DNA from: Microcaldota archaeon
GTDB lineage: Archaea; Micrarchaeota; Micrarchaeia; Micrarchaeales; CABMGC01
Length of the DNA: 14,976 nt
Assembly: GCA_021792235.1 (NCBI GenBank)
Contig: JAJYVC010000026.1
Location: forward strand, 1-14,976
Direction: 5' to 3'
A model generated the notes under the pieces. It saw nothing but the letters and a program-made list of their open reading frames with translations. It was not told where the DNA came from and did not search any database. Position 1 is the stretch's first letter. Every line of letters begins with the position of its first letter. The position numbers were made by a program, and so were the translations under genes. Shown here in pieces: positions 6,958-13,550 of the stretch.

Positions 6958-8133
6958 ATGGAGAGCCTAAACGTAGCGTTCTATACTGATTCCTATCTTC
7001 CCTGCGTTGACGGCGTTGTCACATCGATCCTGACGTTCAGGGACGAGCTTGAGAGGAGGGGACACAACGTATACATATTCGGAAGCGCCCAGTCCAAGGA
7101 CAAGAAGAGATACGAGAACAGGAAGGTGTTCCTGTACTCTGGCATGAAGTTCAAGCCGTATCCGCAGTACAGCGTGGCCCTATTTCCGTACAACTCCATG
7201 ATCAGGCTCAACGAGCTTAAGACCGACCTGGTCCACGCACAGACTCCATTGGTGATGGGCTTTGCGGGGCTCATGGGCGCAAAACTCCTCAAGTATCCGA
7301 TAATAGGCACGTTCCACACGATAGTGGCGAACAAGCCGGTGATAGACGCATACTATCCAAAGAACAGGCACCTCAAGAAGTTCGCAGCGAGATCCCTTAT
7401 GAAATACACGAGATTCTTCTACAACCAGTGCGACAGGGTAATAGCGCCTTCCAATGCCATAAAGAGCATGCTCAATGGCTATGGCATATCCAACGTAAGC
7501 ACAGTGCCGAACTGCATAGATACGTCTAGATTCAACCCTAAGGTCAACGGAGATGCTATGAGGGATTCTCTGAAGCTAAATCAGCGGAACAGGACAGTGC
7601 TGTATCTGGGCAGGCTAAGCAGGGAGAAGAAGCTAGAGGTTCTGCTTAAGGCGGTCAAGCTTCTTGCGCGCAGGGACAGCAAGCTTAAGCTCATAATAGG
7701 GGGCACCGGTCCAGCAGAGCATTTCTACAAGGAGACTGTTAGGAAGCTGGGCATAACCGATAATGTCAAGTTCGTCGGCTTCGTGAGCCCATCAAGCCTT
7801 CCAAAGCTGTACGCGGCATCAGATGTGCTTTGCCTCCCCTCAACTTTTGAGACGCAGGGGATGGTTACCATAGAGGCAATGGCGACAGGGAAGCCTGCTG
7901 TAGGTGCAGACTACCTTGCCCTAAGCGAGCTGATAAGGAACGGTGTCAACGGAGAGAAGTTCAGGCCTGGGGATTATACCGATTGTGCCAAAAAAATAGA
8001 GAAGGTTTTAAATAATACTAGACGTTATAAAAACGGCGCCGTAAATACGGCGGTAGAATTTTCAAAGGAAAAAGTGACGGGAAGGCTGTTGGAAGTTTAC
8101 AATTCAGCCCTTTCAGATAAGGCGATTAACTGA
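6958..8133 (+). CDS. GT4-family glycosyltransferase
   Basis: A GT-B fold retaining glycosyltransferase of 391 residues, expected to move a nucleotide-activated sugar to a lipid or glycan acceptor at the cytoplasmic membrane face. The N-terminal acceptor domain opens VAFYTDSYLPCVDGVV and contains LVHAQTPLVMGFAGLM and IIGTFHT. The C-terminal donor domain has TVLYLGRLSREKKLEVLL, KLIIGGTGP, VKFVGFV and the E-x7-E signature in FETQGMVTIEAMATGKP. The layout resembles MgtA/diacylglycerol-glucosyltransferase and PimB-like enzymes, but donor and acceptor cannot be read from sequence. It has no clear membrane helix. It starts 7 bp after uL15, and its stop overlaps the proposed CTG start of the next gene. 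The final 50 codons are noticeably more AT-rich than the rest. Confidence 0.9.
   Translation: MESLNVAFYTDSYLPCVDGVVTSILTFRDELERRGHNVYIFGSAQSKDKKRYENRKVFLYSGMKFKPYPQYSVALFPYNSMIRLNELKTDLVHAQTPLVMGFAGLMGAKLLKYPIIGTFHTIVANKPVIDAYYPKNRHLKKFAARSLMKYTRFFYNQCDRVIAPSNAIKSMLNGYGISNVSTVPNCIDTSRFNPKVNGDAMRDSLKLNQRNRTVLYLGRLSREKKLEVLLKAVKLLARRDSKLKLIIGGTGPAEHFYKETVRKLGITDNVKFVGFVSPSSLPKLYAASDVLCLPSTFETQGMVTIEAMATGKPAVGADYLALSELIRNGVNGEKFRPGDYTDCAKKIEKVLNNTRRYKNGAVNTAVEFSKEKVTGRLLEVYNSALSDKAIN
8006..8016 (+). promoter_or_regulatory. candidate internal promoter inside the glycosyltransferase gene
   Basis: TTTTAAATAAT preceded by GG stands out in an AT-rich pocket near the end of the glycosyltransferase gene. 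A start 25 nt downstream (about 8036) would give a transcript for the coiled-coil and nuclease genes with a leader of about 95 nt. The sequence also has to encode protein (KVLNNTRRYKN), so this is weak. Confidence 0.25.
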
Positions 8134-8825
8134 GCGAAAATAACGGAACGGAAGTTGCGGCAAATGCTGCTGCAGAACAGAATGGCAACCAGACAGCTGT
8201 GCACGTAGAGGCAAAGCCCCAAGCACACGCACCGCAGGTACCTCTCAGCAAGGAGGACCAGCTCAGGAAGCTTATAGAAGAGGAGAGGAAGCACAGGTTT
8301 GACATAATACATGATGTGAAGGCGGCAAGGAACCGGCTTTCGTACAAGGTGGCGGACAAGGCTGCCATATCCCAGTTATCGGAGATAAGCAAGTCCAATA
8401 CCAAGAACATAGGATTCCTAAGGCGCAGGAAGGAGCAGCTCGAGTTCAGGATAGCCACCGAGGCGTTCACTGTCGATGCAGAGAGGGACCTGATAAGGAA
8501 GAAGGCCGAGATAGAGGCAGACCTGCAGAAGGCTTTGAAAAGCTTCAGGCTCAGGAAGAAGCTAGAGCTGATAGATAAGGACATAGAGGAGCTCACCAAG
8601 AGGATAACGGAGTCAGAGGCGAAGATAAAGGAGTCTGACAAGAAACTTGACGAGCTCTACTCGAACCTGAGGTCGATGACCGGAGAGGTCAGGAAGAGGC
8701 CTGAGAGGAAGCAGCAGAGGGAGCAGCCCAAAGCCAAGGAGGTCAGCCTTGCCGACATAGCTGTAATGAAGGACAAGAAGGAAACAGATAGCAGCAGCGA
8801 CATGGACGAATCGGTGTTGAATTGA
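8130..8825 (+). CDS. archaeal coiled-coil protein, probable CTG start
   Basis: A 231-residue, highly charged protein predicted to be mostly one long coiled coil. The central part (FDIIHDVKAARNRL, FLRRRKEQLEFRIATEAFT, AERDLIRKKAEIEADL, IDKDIEELTKRI) resembles archaeal coiled-coil proteins of the COG1340 type, whose role is not established. The last 50 residues are basic then acidic and look disordered. The frame is open from 8130, right after a stop at 8127, and reads S-E-N-N-G-T-E-V-A-A-N-A. The only initiator that covers it is CTG at 8130, in a 4-nt CTGA overlap with the preceding stop and with AAGGCGAT just upstream. The canonical alternative is GTG at 8199, which has no visible ribosome-binding site and would leave 65 bp unexplained. 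The next gene starts in a matching TTGA overlap. Confidence 0.85.
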   Translation: MSENNGTEVAANAAAEQNGNQTAVHVEAKPQAHAPQVPLSKEDQLRKLIEEERKHRFDIIHDVKAARNRLSYKVADKAAISQLSEISKSNTKNIGFLRRRKEQLEFRIATEAFTVDAERDLIRKKAEIEADLQKALKSFRLRKKLELIDKDIEELTKRITESEAKIKESDKKLDELYSNLRSMTGEVRKRPERKQQREQPKAKEVSLADIAVMKDKKETDSSSDMDESVLN

Positions 8826-10132
8826 AGATTACTTTTTTTGGCGGTGCGCACGAAGTTGGGCGCAGCTGCATAATGGTAGAGAGCGAAGGGACCAAGCTGC
8901 TCCTCGATGCCGGCGTGAAACTAGGTAAGGAAACTGAATTTCCACTGATAACTGATTCCGAGCTTAAGACGATAGACGGCATTGTGATGAGCCATGCACA
9001 TCTCGACCACTCCGGGTACCTGCCGCACATATTCTCGGCAGGCTACGGCGGCCTTGTATATGCGCTAAAGCCCACGTTCGAGCTCTCCAATGTACTTATA
9101 AGCGACTACATGCGCATATCCAACCCAAGCAATGTGACCAAGGAAGGCCTCAAGAGGCTGCAGAAGGGCTACAAGCTTGTAGAGTACAATCAGGAGTTCA
9201 AGGTAAAGGGCCTATCGATAAAGATGTTTCCGGCCGGCCACATACTCGGCAGCGCCCTCATACTGGTCAGCGATTCTAGGGAAAGCCTGCTTTATACTGG
9301 GGACATGAACCTCAGGGTTACAAAGCTGCTGGACCCTGCCCAGACTGAGGACCTCAGCGCAGAGATACTGATAATGGAATCGACTTACAGCGGCACAAAG
9401 GACACATTCCTTCCGGAGAAGAAGACCATAGAGACTATGCTGTCAAGCATAAAAGACACAATAAGCAAGAACGGGAAGGTGATCATACCTAGCTTCGGTG
9501 TGGGAAGGGCCCAGGAGGTGCTTCTACTGCTTGACGATTACATGAAGTCAGGGCTGATACCTAAAACCAACATATACATGGACGGCATGATCGGAAAGGC
9601 CATGCGCATACACCGGCACAACGTCATATACTGCAGGGACGAACTGCAGAAAAGGATACTCATGAATGATGACGACCCGTTCAAGAGCGTCAACTTCCAC
9701 AACGTCACCACGAGGCAGCAGAGGAACAGGATAATGTTCGGCGAAGAGGCTGCGATAGTAGTAACCACAAGCGGCATGCTGACCGGCGGCCCGGTGCTCA
9801 CATACCTAGAGCACATGGCCAATAATCCCCAGAACAAGCTCATACTGGTCGGATACCAGGCCGAAGGCACCCTGGGTAGGGCCCTAGAGAGCGGGGCGAA
9901 GTCGGTCAACATAGACGGAAAGAAGGTCGAAGTCAGGATGACTATAGAGAAATATCACCTGTCAGCGCATGCCGACAGGCAGCAGCTGCTCTCATTTGTC
10001 GGCAGGGTAAAGGGTCTTAGGAAAATATTCATAGTGCACGGTGAGCCTGAGAAGTCCGAAGAACTCAGGGAGGCATTGAAGGACAAATACGATGCGGTAT
10101 GCCCGCAGCTCGCTTCTGTATACCAGACATAG
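8822..10132 (+). CDS. aCPSF2-like beta-CASP metallo-beta-lactamase ribonuclease
   Basis: A zinc-dependent RNA nuclease of the CPSF/beta-CASP group, 436 residues. HxHxDH is in SHAHLDHSGYLPHI (His58, His60, Asp62, His63); motif 3 is FPAGHILGSA (His140), motif 4 is LLYTGDMN (Asp161). Beta-CASP motif A is IMESTY (Glu186), motif B is KYHLSAHAD, motif C is IVHGEPEKSEEL. It starts directly with the lactamase domain and lacks the two N-terminal KH domains of aCPSF1 (FttA), so aCPSF2 is the better match; members of this group act in RNA 3'-end processing or 5'-3' decay. The TTG start is in a TTGA overlap with the upstream stop, with GGTG 6 nt before it; no earlier ATG is available. Its end converges on the acylphosphatase gene, 9 bp away. 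Confidence 0.92.
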   Translation: MKITFFGGAHEVGRSCIMVESEGTKLLLDAGVKLGKETEFPLITDSELKTIDGIVMSHAHLDHSGYLPHIFSAGYGGLVYALKPTFELSNVLISDYMRISNPSNVTKEGLKRLQKGYKLVEYNQEFKVKGLSIKMFPAGHILGSALILVSDSRESLLYTGDMNLRVTKLLDPAQTEDLSAEILIMESTYSGTKDTFLPEKKTIETMLSSIKDTISKNGKVIIPSFGVGRAQEVLLLLDDYMKSGLIPKTNIYMDGMIGKAMRIHRHNVIYCRDELQKRILMNDDDPFKSVNFHNVTTRQQRNRIMFGEEAAIVVTTSGMLTGGPVLTYLEHMANNPQNKLILVGYQAEGTLGRALESGAKSVNIDGKKVEVRMTIEKYHLSAHADRQQLLSFVGRVKGLRKIFIVHGEPEKSEELREALKDKYDAVCPQLASVYQT

Positions 10133-10141
10133 AGTAGCCGA

Positions 10142-10432
10142 TCACTTGACTATCTCGAATGCGCTGAAGTCTATATCTGCGTCGTTGTCCTGGTCCGAAT
10201 CATATTGCTTCTCTATGTTATGCACTTGGGTCCCGTACTTTATAGAAATGTTTATGTTCTTCTCAAACTCCCTGAGCAGCGTCTCCTCCCCAGCAACTAT
10301 TATGAGCACCGAGCCGTCCTGCTGGTTCATCACCACGCCTCCAATTCCTAGCCTGTCAGCCACGCCCTTCACGTATGCCCTGTAGCCCACTCCCTGCACG
10401 AAGCCGTGCACTATGTATGTAGCTTTCATCAT
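10142..10432 (-). CDS. acyP: acylphosphatase
   Basis: A small cytosolic enzyme that hydrolyses acyl phosphates such as carbamoyl or 1,3-bisphosphoglyceryl phosphate. Over 96 residues it shows the family signature IVHGFVQGVGYRAYV with the phosphate-binding Arg18, and VVMNQQDGSV with the catalytic Asn36. The usual G-x-V-x-N reads GGVVMN. The C-terminus is more acidic than usual (DSDQDNDADIDF). ATG at 10432 overlaps the phosphoribosyltransferase stop (ATGA); a second ATG follows immediately. Translation is therefore coupled to that gene, although no metabolic link between the two is obvious. Confidence 0.93.
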   Translation of the reverse strand: MMKATYIVHGFVQGVGYRAYVKGVADRLGIGGVVMNQQDGSVLIIVAGEETLLREFEKNINISIKYGTQVHNIEKQYDSDQDNDADIDFSAFEIVK

Positions 10433-10941
10433 CTCCTACCTCTCCCGAATTCCGTCTCCTCGTATTCGAATATTATCCACTTGTCATTCCCAACCGCCTT
10501 CGCGTAGAAGTCTGGCCTTATCTCCGATTGCGGCTTGTAGAAGATGGTGCACGTGGCAACCCTCACATTATGCCTCTTCCTGATCGCGTCAGCCACTTTC
10601 CGTAGTGTCTTCCCGGTATCGGCCACATCATCGACAAGCAGGAGGTACTTCGAACCTCCCTTGAGCTTGGGCATTTGGCCCACAGAAACTTTGCTTGCAC
10701 GCCTGTCTACGCCAAGATAATAGCTCGCGTTTATCCCTGCGACATCCTTCACCATGAGCATGTCGCTTAGAAGCCTGGCAGGGATCATGCCCCCTCTCTC
10801 TATGTAAACTATCTGCCCGGGCTTCCCATATGTTCTAAGTATCTCTTCTGCGAGCTCCTTTGAGTGCCGCTTCATCTGGATCAGGCTCTCCCTAACGAAC
10901 TTCCTGCCCTCCAAGAATCCATCGACAATACCAAGCTTCAT
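10429..10941 (-). CDS. type I phosphoribosyltransferase (COG2236-like)
   Basis: A predicted PRPP-dependent nucleobase phosphoribosyltransferase of 170 residues. The PRPP-binding loop is LLLVDDVADTGKTL (residues about 100-113). IVYIERGGMIPARLLSD near residue 44 is the typical first substrate-binding strand and loop of the hypoxanthine/xanthine transferase-like proteins. The C-terminal KPQSEIRPDFYAKAV and DKWIIFEYEETE match the hood region of the archaeal COG2236 group. The base specificity (hypoxanthine, guanine or xanthine) cannot be decided from sequence. It starts at ATG 10941 with GGGTGG about 10 nt upstream. It leads a two-gene unit with acyP and is divergent from nagB. Confidence 0.88.
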   Translation of the reverse strand: MKLGIVDGFLEGRKFVRESLIQMKRHSKELAEEILRTYGKPGQIVYIERGGMIPARLLSDMLMVKDVAGINASYYLGVDRRASKVSVGQMPKLKGGSKYLLLVDDVADTGKTLRKVADAIRKRHNVRVATCTIFYKPQSEIRPDFYAKAVGNDKWIIFEYEETEFGRGRR

Positions 10942-10972
10942 GGTCCCACCCGGCGCAAGCAGATGATATTAT

Positions 10973-10981
10973 CTTTTTATG
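10973..10981 (+). promoter_or_regulatory. TATA-like box for nagB
   Basis: CTTTTTATG lies about 30 nt upstream of the nagB ATG at 11009, the distance expected for a leaderless or near-leaderless archaeal mRNA. It shares a 67-bp divergent region with the phosphoribosyltransferase gene. Confidence 0.4.
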
Positions 10982-10991
10982 CGGCATAACA

Positions 10992-10999
10992 ATTTATAA
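10992..10999 (-). promoter_or_regulatory. TATA-like box for the phosphoribosyltransferase-acyP unit
   Basis: Read on the minus strand it is TTATAAAT, a strong archaeal TATA-type sequence. It lies about 50 nt upstream of the ATG at 10941, giving a leader of about 25 nt that includes GGGTGG as ribosome-binding site. Confidence 0.45.
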
Positions 11000-11008
11000 G
11001 CGGAGTGC

Positions 11009-11704
11009 ATGGAAGTCATCGTAAAGGACAATCATAATGAGATGTCAAAGGAGGCATTTAGGCTCTTTGCTGACGGGCTGACCGGAGCGAGGGTGCTGGG
11101 GTTCGCAACCGGCGGCACCCCAAGGATGCTGTACGAGCTGGCATCAGAAGCATGTTCTTATGGTAACATATCCTTCAGGGGAAAATGCTCTTTCAATCTG
11201 GACGAATATTATCCGATATGCAGGGATGATCCAGAAAGCTACTGGAGGTACATGTATGACAACCTGTTCGGCAGGATAGATCTAGAATCCGGCAAGATAA
11301 ATTTCCCCCATTCAATGGGCAGCGGCCAGGAGACCACGGCTAGGTATGCCAATCTGTACAAGTCTTTAGGACCTGTAGACTTGCAGATACTGGGAATAGG
11401 CTGCAACGGCCATATCGGATTCAACGAGCCGGGCTCTTCAAGGGATTCCACGATAAGGATAGTCAGGCTTTCAGATGATACTATAGCGCGGAACAGGCCA
11501 AAGACGGCAACTGCAATAACCATGGGCATAAAGGAGATAATGGAATCAAGGAGGATAATACTGATCGCATCAGGCGATGACAAGGGCCGTGCGATAAGGG
11601 ATGCGGTAAAAGGCCGTGTGACAGAATCCGTGCCAGCGTCATTCCTCCAGGAGCACGGCGATGTTACTATCGTGCTCGATAGGGCCGCAGCGCGCATGCT
11701 TTAG
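11009..11704 (+). CDS. nagB: glucosamine-6-phosphate deaminase/isomerase
   Basis: Interconverts glucosamine-6-phosphate with fructose-6-phosphate and ammonia. The 231-residue protein has the sugar-phosphate loop FATGGTPRMLY, NLDEYYPI with the catalytic Asp region, the strongly conserved GIGCNGHIGFNEPGS, and the late TAITMGIKEIMESRRIILIASGDDKGRAI. It is slightly shorter than the bacterial enzymes (about 250-265 residues) and lacks their C-terminal allosteric extension. With no sugar-uptake genes nearby, the direction (amino-sugar synthesis or breakdown) is open. The neighbouring glycolytic genes suggest exchange with the fructose-6-phosphate pool. It converges with tpiA, the stop codons overlapping by 4 bp. 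Confidence 0.92.
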   Translation: MEVIVKDNHNEMSKEAFRLFADGLTGARVLGFATGGTPRMLYELASEACSYGNISFRGKCSFNLDEYYPICRDDPESYWRYMYDNLFGRIDLESGKINFPHSMGSGQETTARYANLYKSLGPVDLQILGIGCNGHIGFNEPGSSRDSTIRIVRLSDDTIARNRPKTATAITMGIKEIMESRRIILIASGDDKGRAIRDAVKGRVTESVPASFLQEHGDVTIVLDRAAARML

Positions 11705-12450
11705 CCCTTCAGCGCCTCCATTATCCTGGAAAGGGACTGCGGCTCGGTTCCTGCCCTTCCTATGAGCACGCCGTCTATGAAGCCACTAGACATATACGTG
11801 CGTATGTTATCCCCGTTCACGCTGCCTCCGTACAGGAATCTGTATTTTATGCCTTCAGGCACTGTCTTCCTCACTACCTCAAAAATCCTTGATACATAGT
11901 CAACGTTGCAGCTTTCAGCGTTTTTAGATGAGCTTATGGCCCAGACTGGTTCATATGCCAGCAGCGCCTCCTTGCCGTATACTGCCGAAGCGTAATGGAA
12001 GGCCGATGAGAGCTGCCTTCTGGCTACCTCTTCTGTCTCTCCGGAATCCTTTTCCTTGCCCGTCTCCCCGAAGCATACCACAGGAGTGATGCCATGCTTG
12101 AAGCACAGCCTCACCTTCTTCGCTATGAGCTCGTCGCTCTCGCCTATCCTCGGTTCGTTCCTGTGCCTGACTTCGGAATGTCCTATGAGCGCATACTTGC
12201 ATCCCATCATCTTCAGGTCCTGCACAAGCACGTCGCCAGTATGCGCTCCATAGCTCTCTGCATAATCAAAGTTCTGCGCGCACAAGCTGGAATTTCCGGT
12301 AAATCCCATCTTCGATGCCCCATAAAGCGAAAGGTGCTGCGGCGCCACGATCACCTCATGCTCCTTTTCTGCTCTACCAAGACTCTTGGCAACCCTAAGA
12401 GATTCGTCCACACTCAGGTAGTTCTTCAGGTTGAACAGCAGAATGCTCAT
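11701..12450 (-). CDS. tpiA: triosephosphate isomerase, bacterial-length with altered loop 6
   Basis: Interconverts dihydroxyacetone phosphate and glyceraldehyde-3-phosphate. From ATG 12450 the protein is 249 residues (MSILLFNLKNY); a TTG three codons upstream (12459) is less likely. Active-site residues are present: Asn7 and Lys9 in FNLKNY, His91 in LIGHSEVR, Glu167 in AYEPVWAI, and the loop 7 phosphate grip YGGS (207-210). At 249 residues with AYEPVWAI and GITPVVCFGET it resembles the bacterial/eukaryotic type rather than the usual archaeal TIM of about 225 residues. Two conserved spots differ: the loop 6 lid normally reads AIGTGK but here AISSSK (171-176), and HSERR is HSEVR. It is divergent from gap and overlaps the nagB stop by 4 bp. 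Confidence 0.93.
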   Translation of the reverse strand: MSILLFNLKNYLSVDESLRVAKSLGRAEKEHEVIVAPQHLSLYGASKMGFTGNSSLCAQNFDYAESYGAHTGDVLVQDLKMMGCKYALIGHSEVRHRNEPRIGESDELIAKKVRLCFKHGITPVVCFGETGKEKDSGETEEVARRQLSSAFHYASAVYGKEALLAYEPVWAISSSKNAESCNVDYVSRIFEVVRKTVPEGIKYRFLYGGSVNGDNIRTYMSSGFIDGVLIGRAGTEPQSLSRIMEALKG

Positions 12451-12519
12451 TCCAAACAACTATTTCTGCTTACGCAAAATAGAAAAACGTGCCGTATTTT
12501 CCAGAAAGCCTTTTAACCC

Positions 12520-12526
12520 TTTATAA
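12520..12526 (+). promoter_or_regulatory. TATA box for the gap-fbp-pgk operon
   Basis: TTTATAA is centred about 25 nt upstream of the ATG at 12548, the spacing expected if transcription starts at or next to the start codon. GGGGAT (12539-12544) just before the start could also serve as a ribosome-binding site, so leaderless and led translation are both possible. Confidence 0.55.
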
Positions 12527-12547
12527 CAGAATTCATATGGGGATTTG

Positions 12548-13549
12548 ATGATAAGGGTAGGCGTAAATGGTTACGGCGTTATCGGGGAGAGGGTAGCGCA
12601 CGCCGTGGCAAAGCAGGATGACATGCAGCTAGTGGGCATAGCAAAGCAGCATTCCGACTACAAAGCAAGGCTCGCAGAAAAAAGGGGCTTCAGCATATAC
12701 TCATCGGGAGATCAAAAAGCCTTCGAAGGAAGCGGCATAACTGTTGCAGGCACTCTGCATGACCTTCTCGTCAAAGTCGACATAATAGTTGATGCGACGC
12801 CTGAGGGGATAGGCGCAAAGAACAAGGCGCTCTACGAGAAGGCGGGCGTAAAGGCCATATGGGAGGGAGGCGAGGGGCATTCTATCTCAGATCTGTCATT
12901 CAATGCCTATGCAAATTACAATTCGGCTGTAGGTGCAAGGTATGCGCGGGTGGTGTCGTGCAACACGACGGGGCTGCTGAGGACTCTGTTTCCCCTGCAC
13001 AAGGAGTTTGGAATAGCTTCTGTGAGCGCCGTTCTCGTGAGGCGCGGCGCGGATCCGTCAGAGACAAGCAAGGGCCCGATAAATGCGCTAGAGCTTGACA
13101 AGCATCTGCCTTCCCATCACGGCGCCGACGTTAGGACAGTGATCCCGGAACTCAACATAAGCACAGCGGCTATAAAGGCCTCAACAACGCTCATGCACTT
13201 GCATTCTGTGAGCGTGGAGCTTAAGAAGAGCACCACCGCAGCGGAGGTGCTTGAGCTGTATAAAAAGTACAGGAGGATAACTATGGTGTCGTTCAAGGAT
13301 AGCGTAAGCTCTACGGCCCAGGTCATGGATATGGCCCGTGAGCTTGGCAGAGGCTACGGGGACATGTACGAGATAGCAGTATGGAAGGAGATGCTTGTTG
13401 AAGGAAACCGGCTGCAGTATTTCCAGGCCGTGCATCAGGAATCGGACGTCGTTCCAGAGAACATAGACGCAATACGAGCCATGTGCGGTGAGGCGGATCA
13501 GCAAAAGTCAATAGACAAGACGGACAAGTCGCTTAATATTGGTGTATAA
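12548..13549 (+). CDS. gap: type II (archaeal) glyceraldehyde-3-phosphate dehydrogenase
   Basis: Phosphorylating GAPDH: glyceraldehyde-3-phosphate + phosphate + NAD(P)+ to 1,3-bisphosphoglycerate. The 333-residue protein begins IRVGVNGYGVIGERVA, the Rossmann nucleotide site, with VDIIVDATPEGIG at the end of the cofactor domain. The catalytic Cys138 is in VVSCNTTGLLRTL, the archaeal class II motif (bacterial enzymes have SCTTNC). VLVRRGADPSETSKGPINAL and HHGADVRTVIPEL are typical of the archaeal catalytic domain. The C-terminal 20 residues (QQKSIDKTDKSLNIGV) extend past the conserved core. ATG at 12548 is preferred over a TTG one codon upstream. fbp starts 1 nt after its stop. Confidence 0.97.
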   Translation: MIRVGVNGYGVIGERVAHAVAKQDDMQLVGIAKQHSDYKARLAEKRGFSIYSSGDQKAFEGSGITVAGTLHDLLVKVDIIVDATPEGIGAKNKALYEKAGVKAIWEGGEGHSISDLSFNAYANYNSAVGARYARVVSCNTTGLLRTLFPLHKEFGIASVSAVLVRRGADPSETSKGPINALELDKHLPSHHGADVRTVIPELNISTAAIKASTTLMHLHSVSVELKKSTTAAEVLELYKKYRRITMVSFKDSVSSTAQVMDMARELGRGYGDMYEIAVWKEMLVEGNRLQYFQAVHQESDVVPENIDAIRAMCGEADQQKSIDKTDKSLNIGV

Positions 13550-13550
13550 G

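Noticed and set aside
8126..8641. 171-codon minus-strand frame opposite the coiled-coil gene
   Set aside because: Low-complexity Ser/Leu/Phe translation is the expected mirror of Glu/Lys-rich codons; it has no start context or motif.
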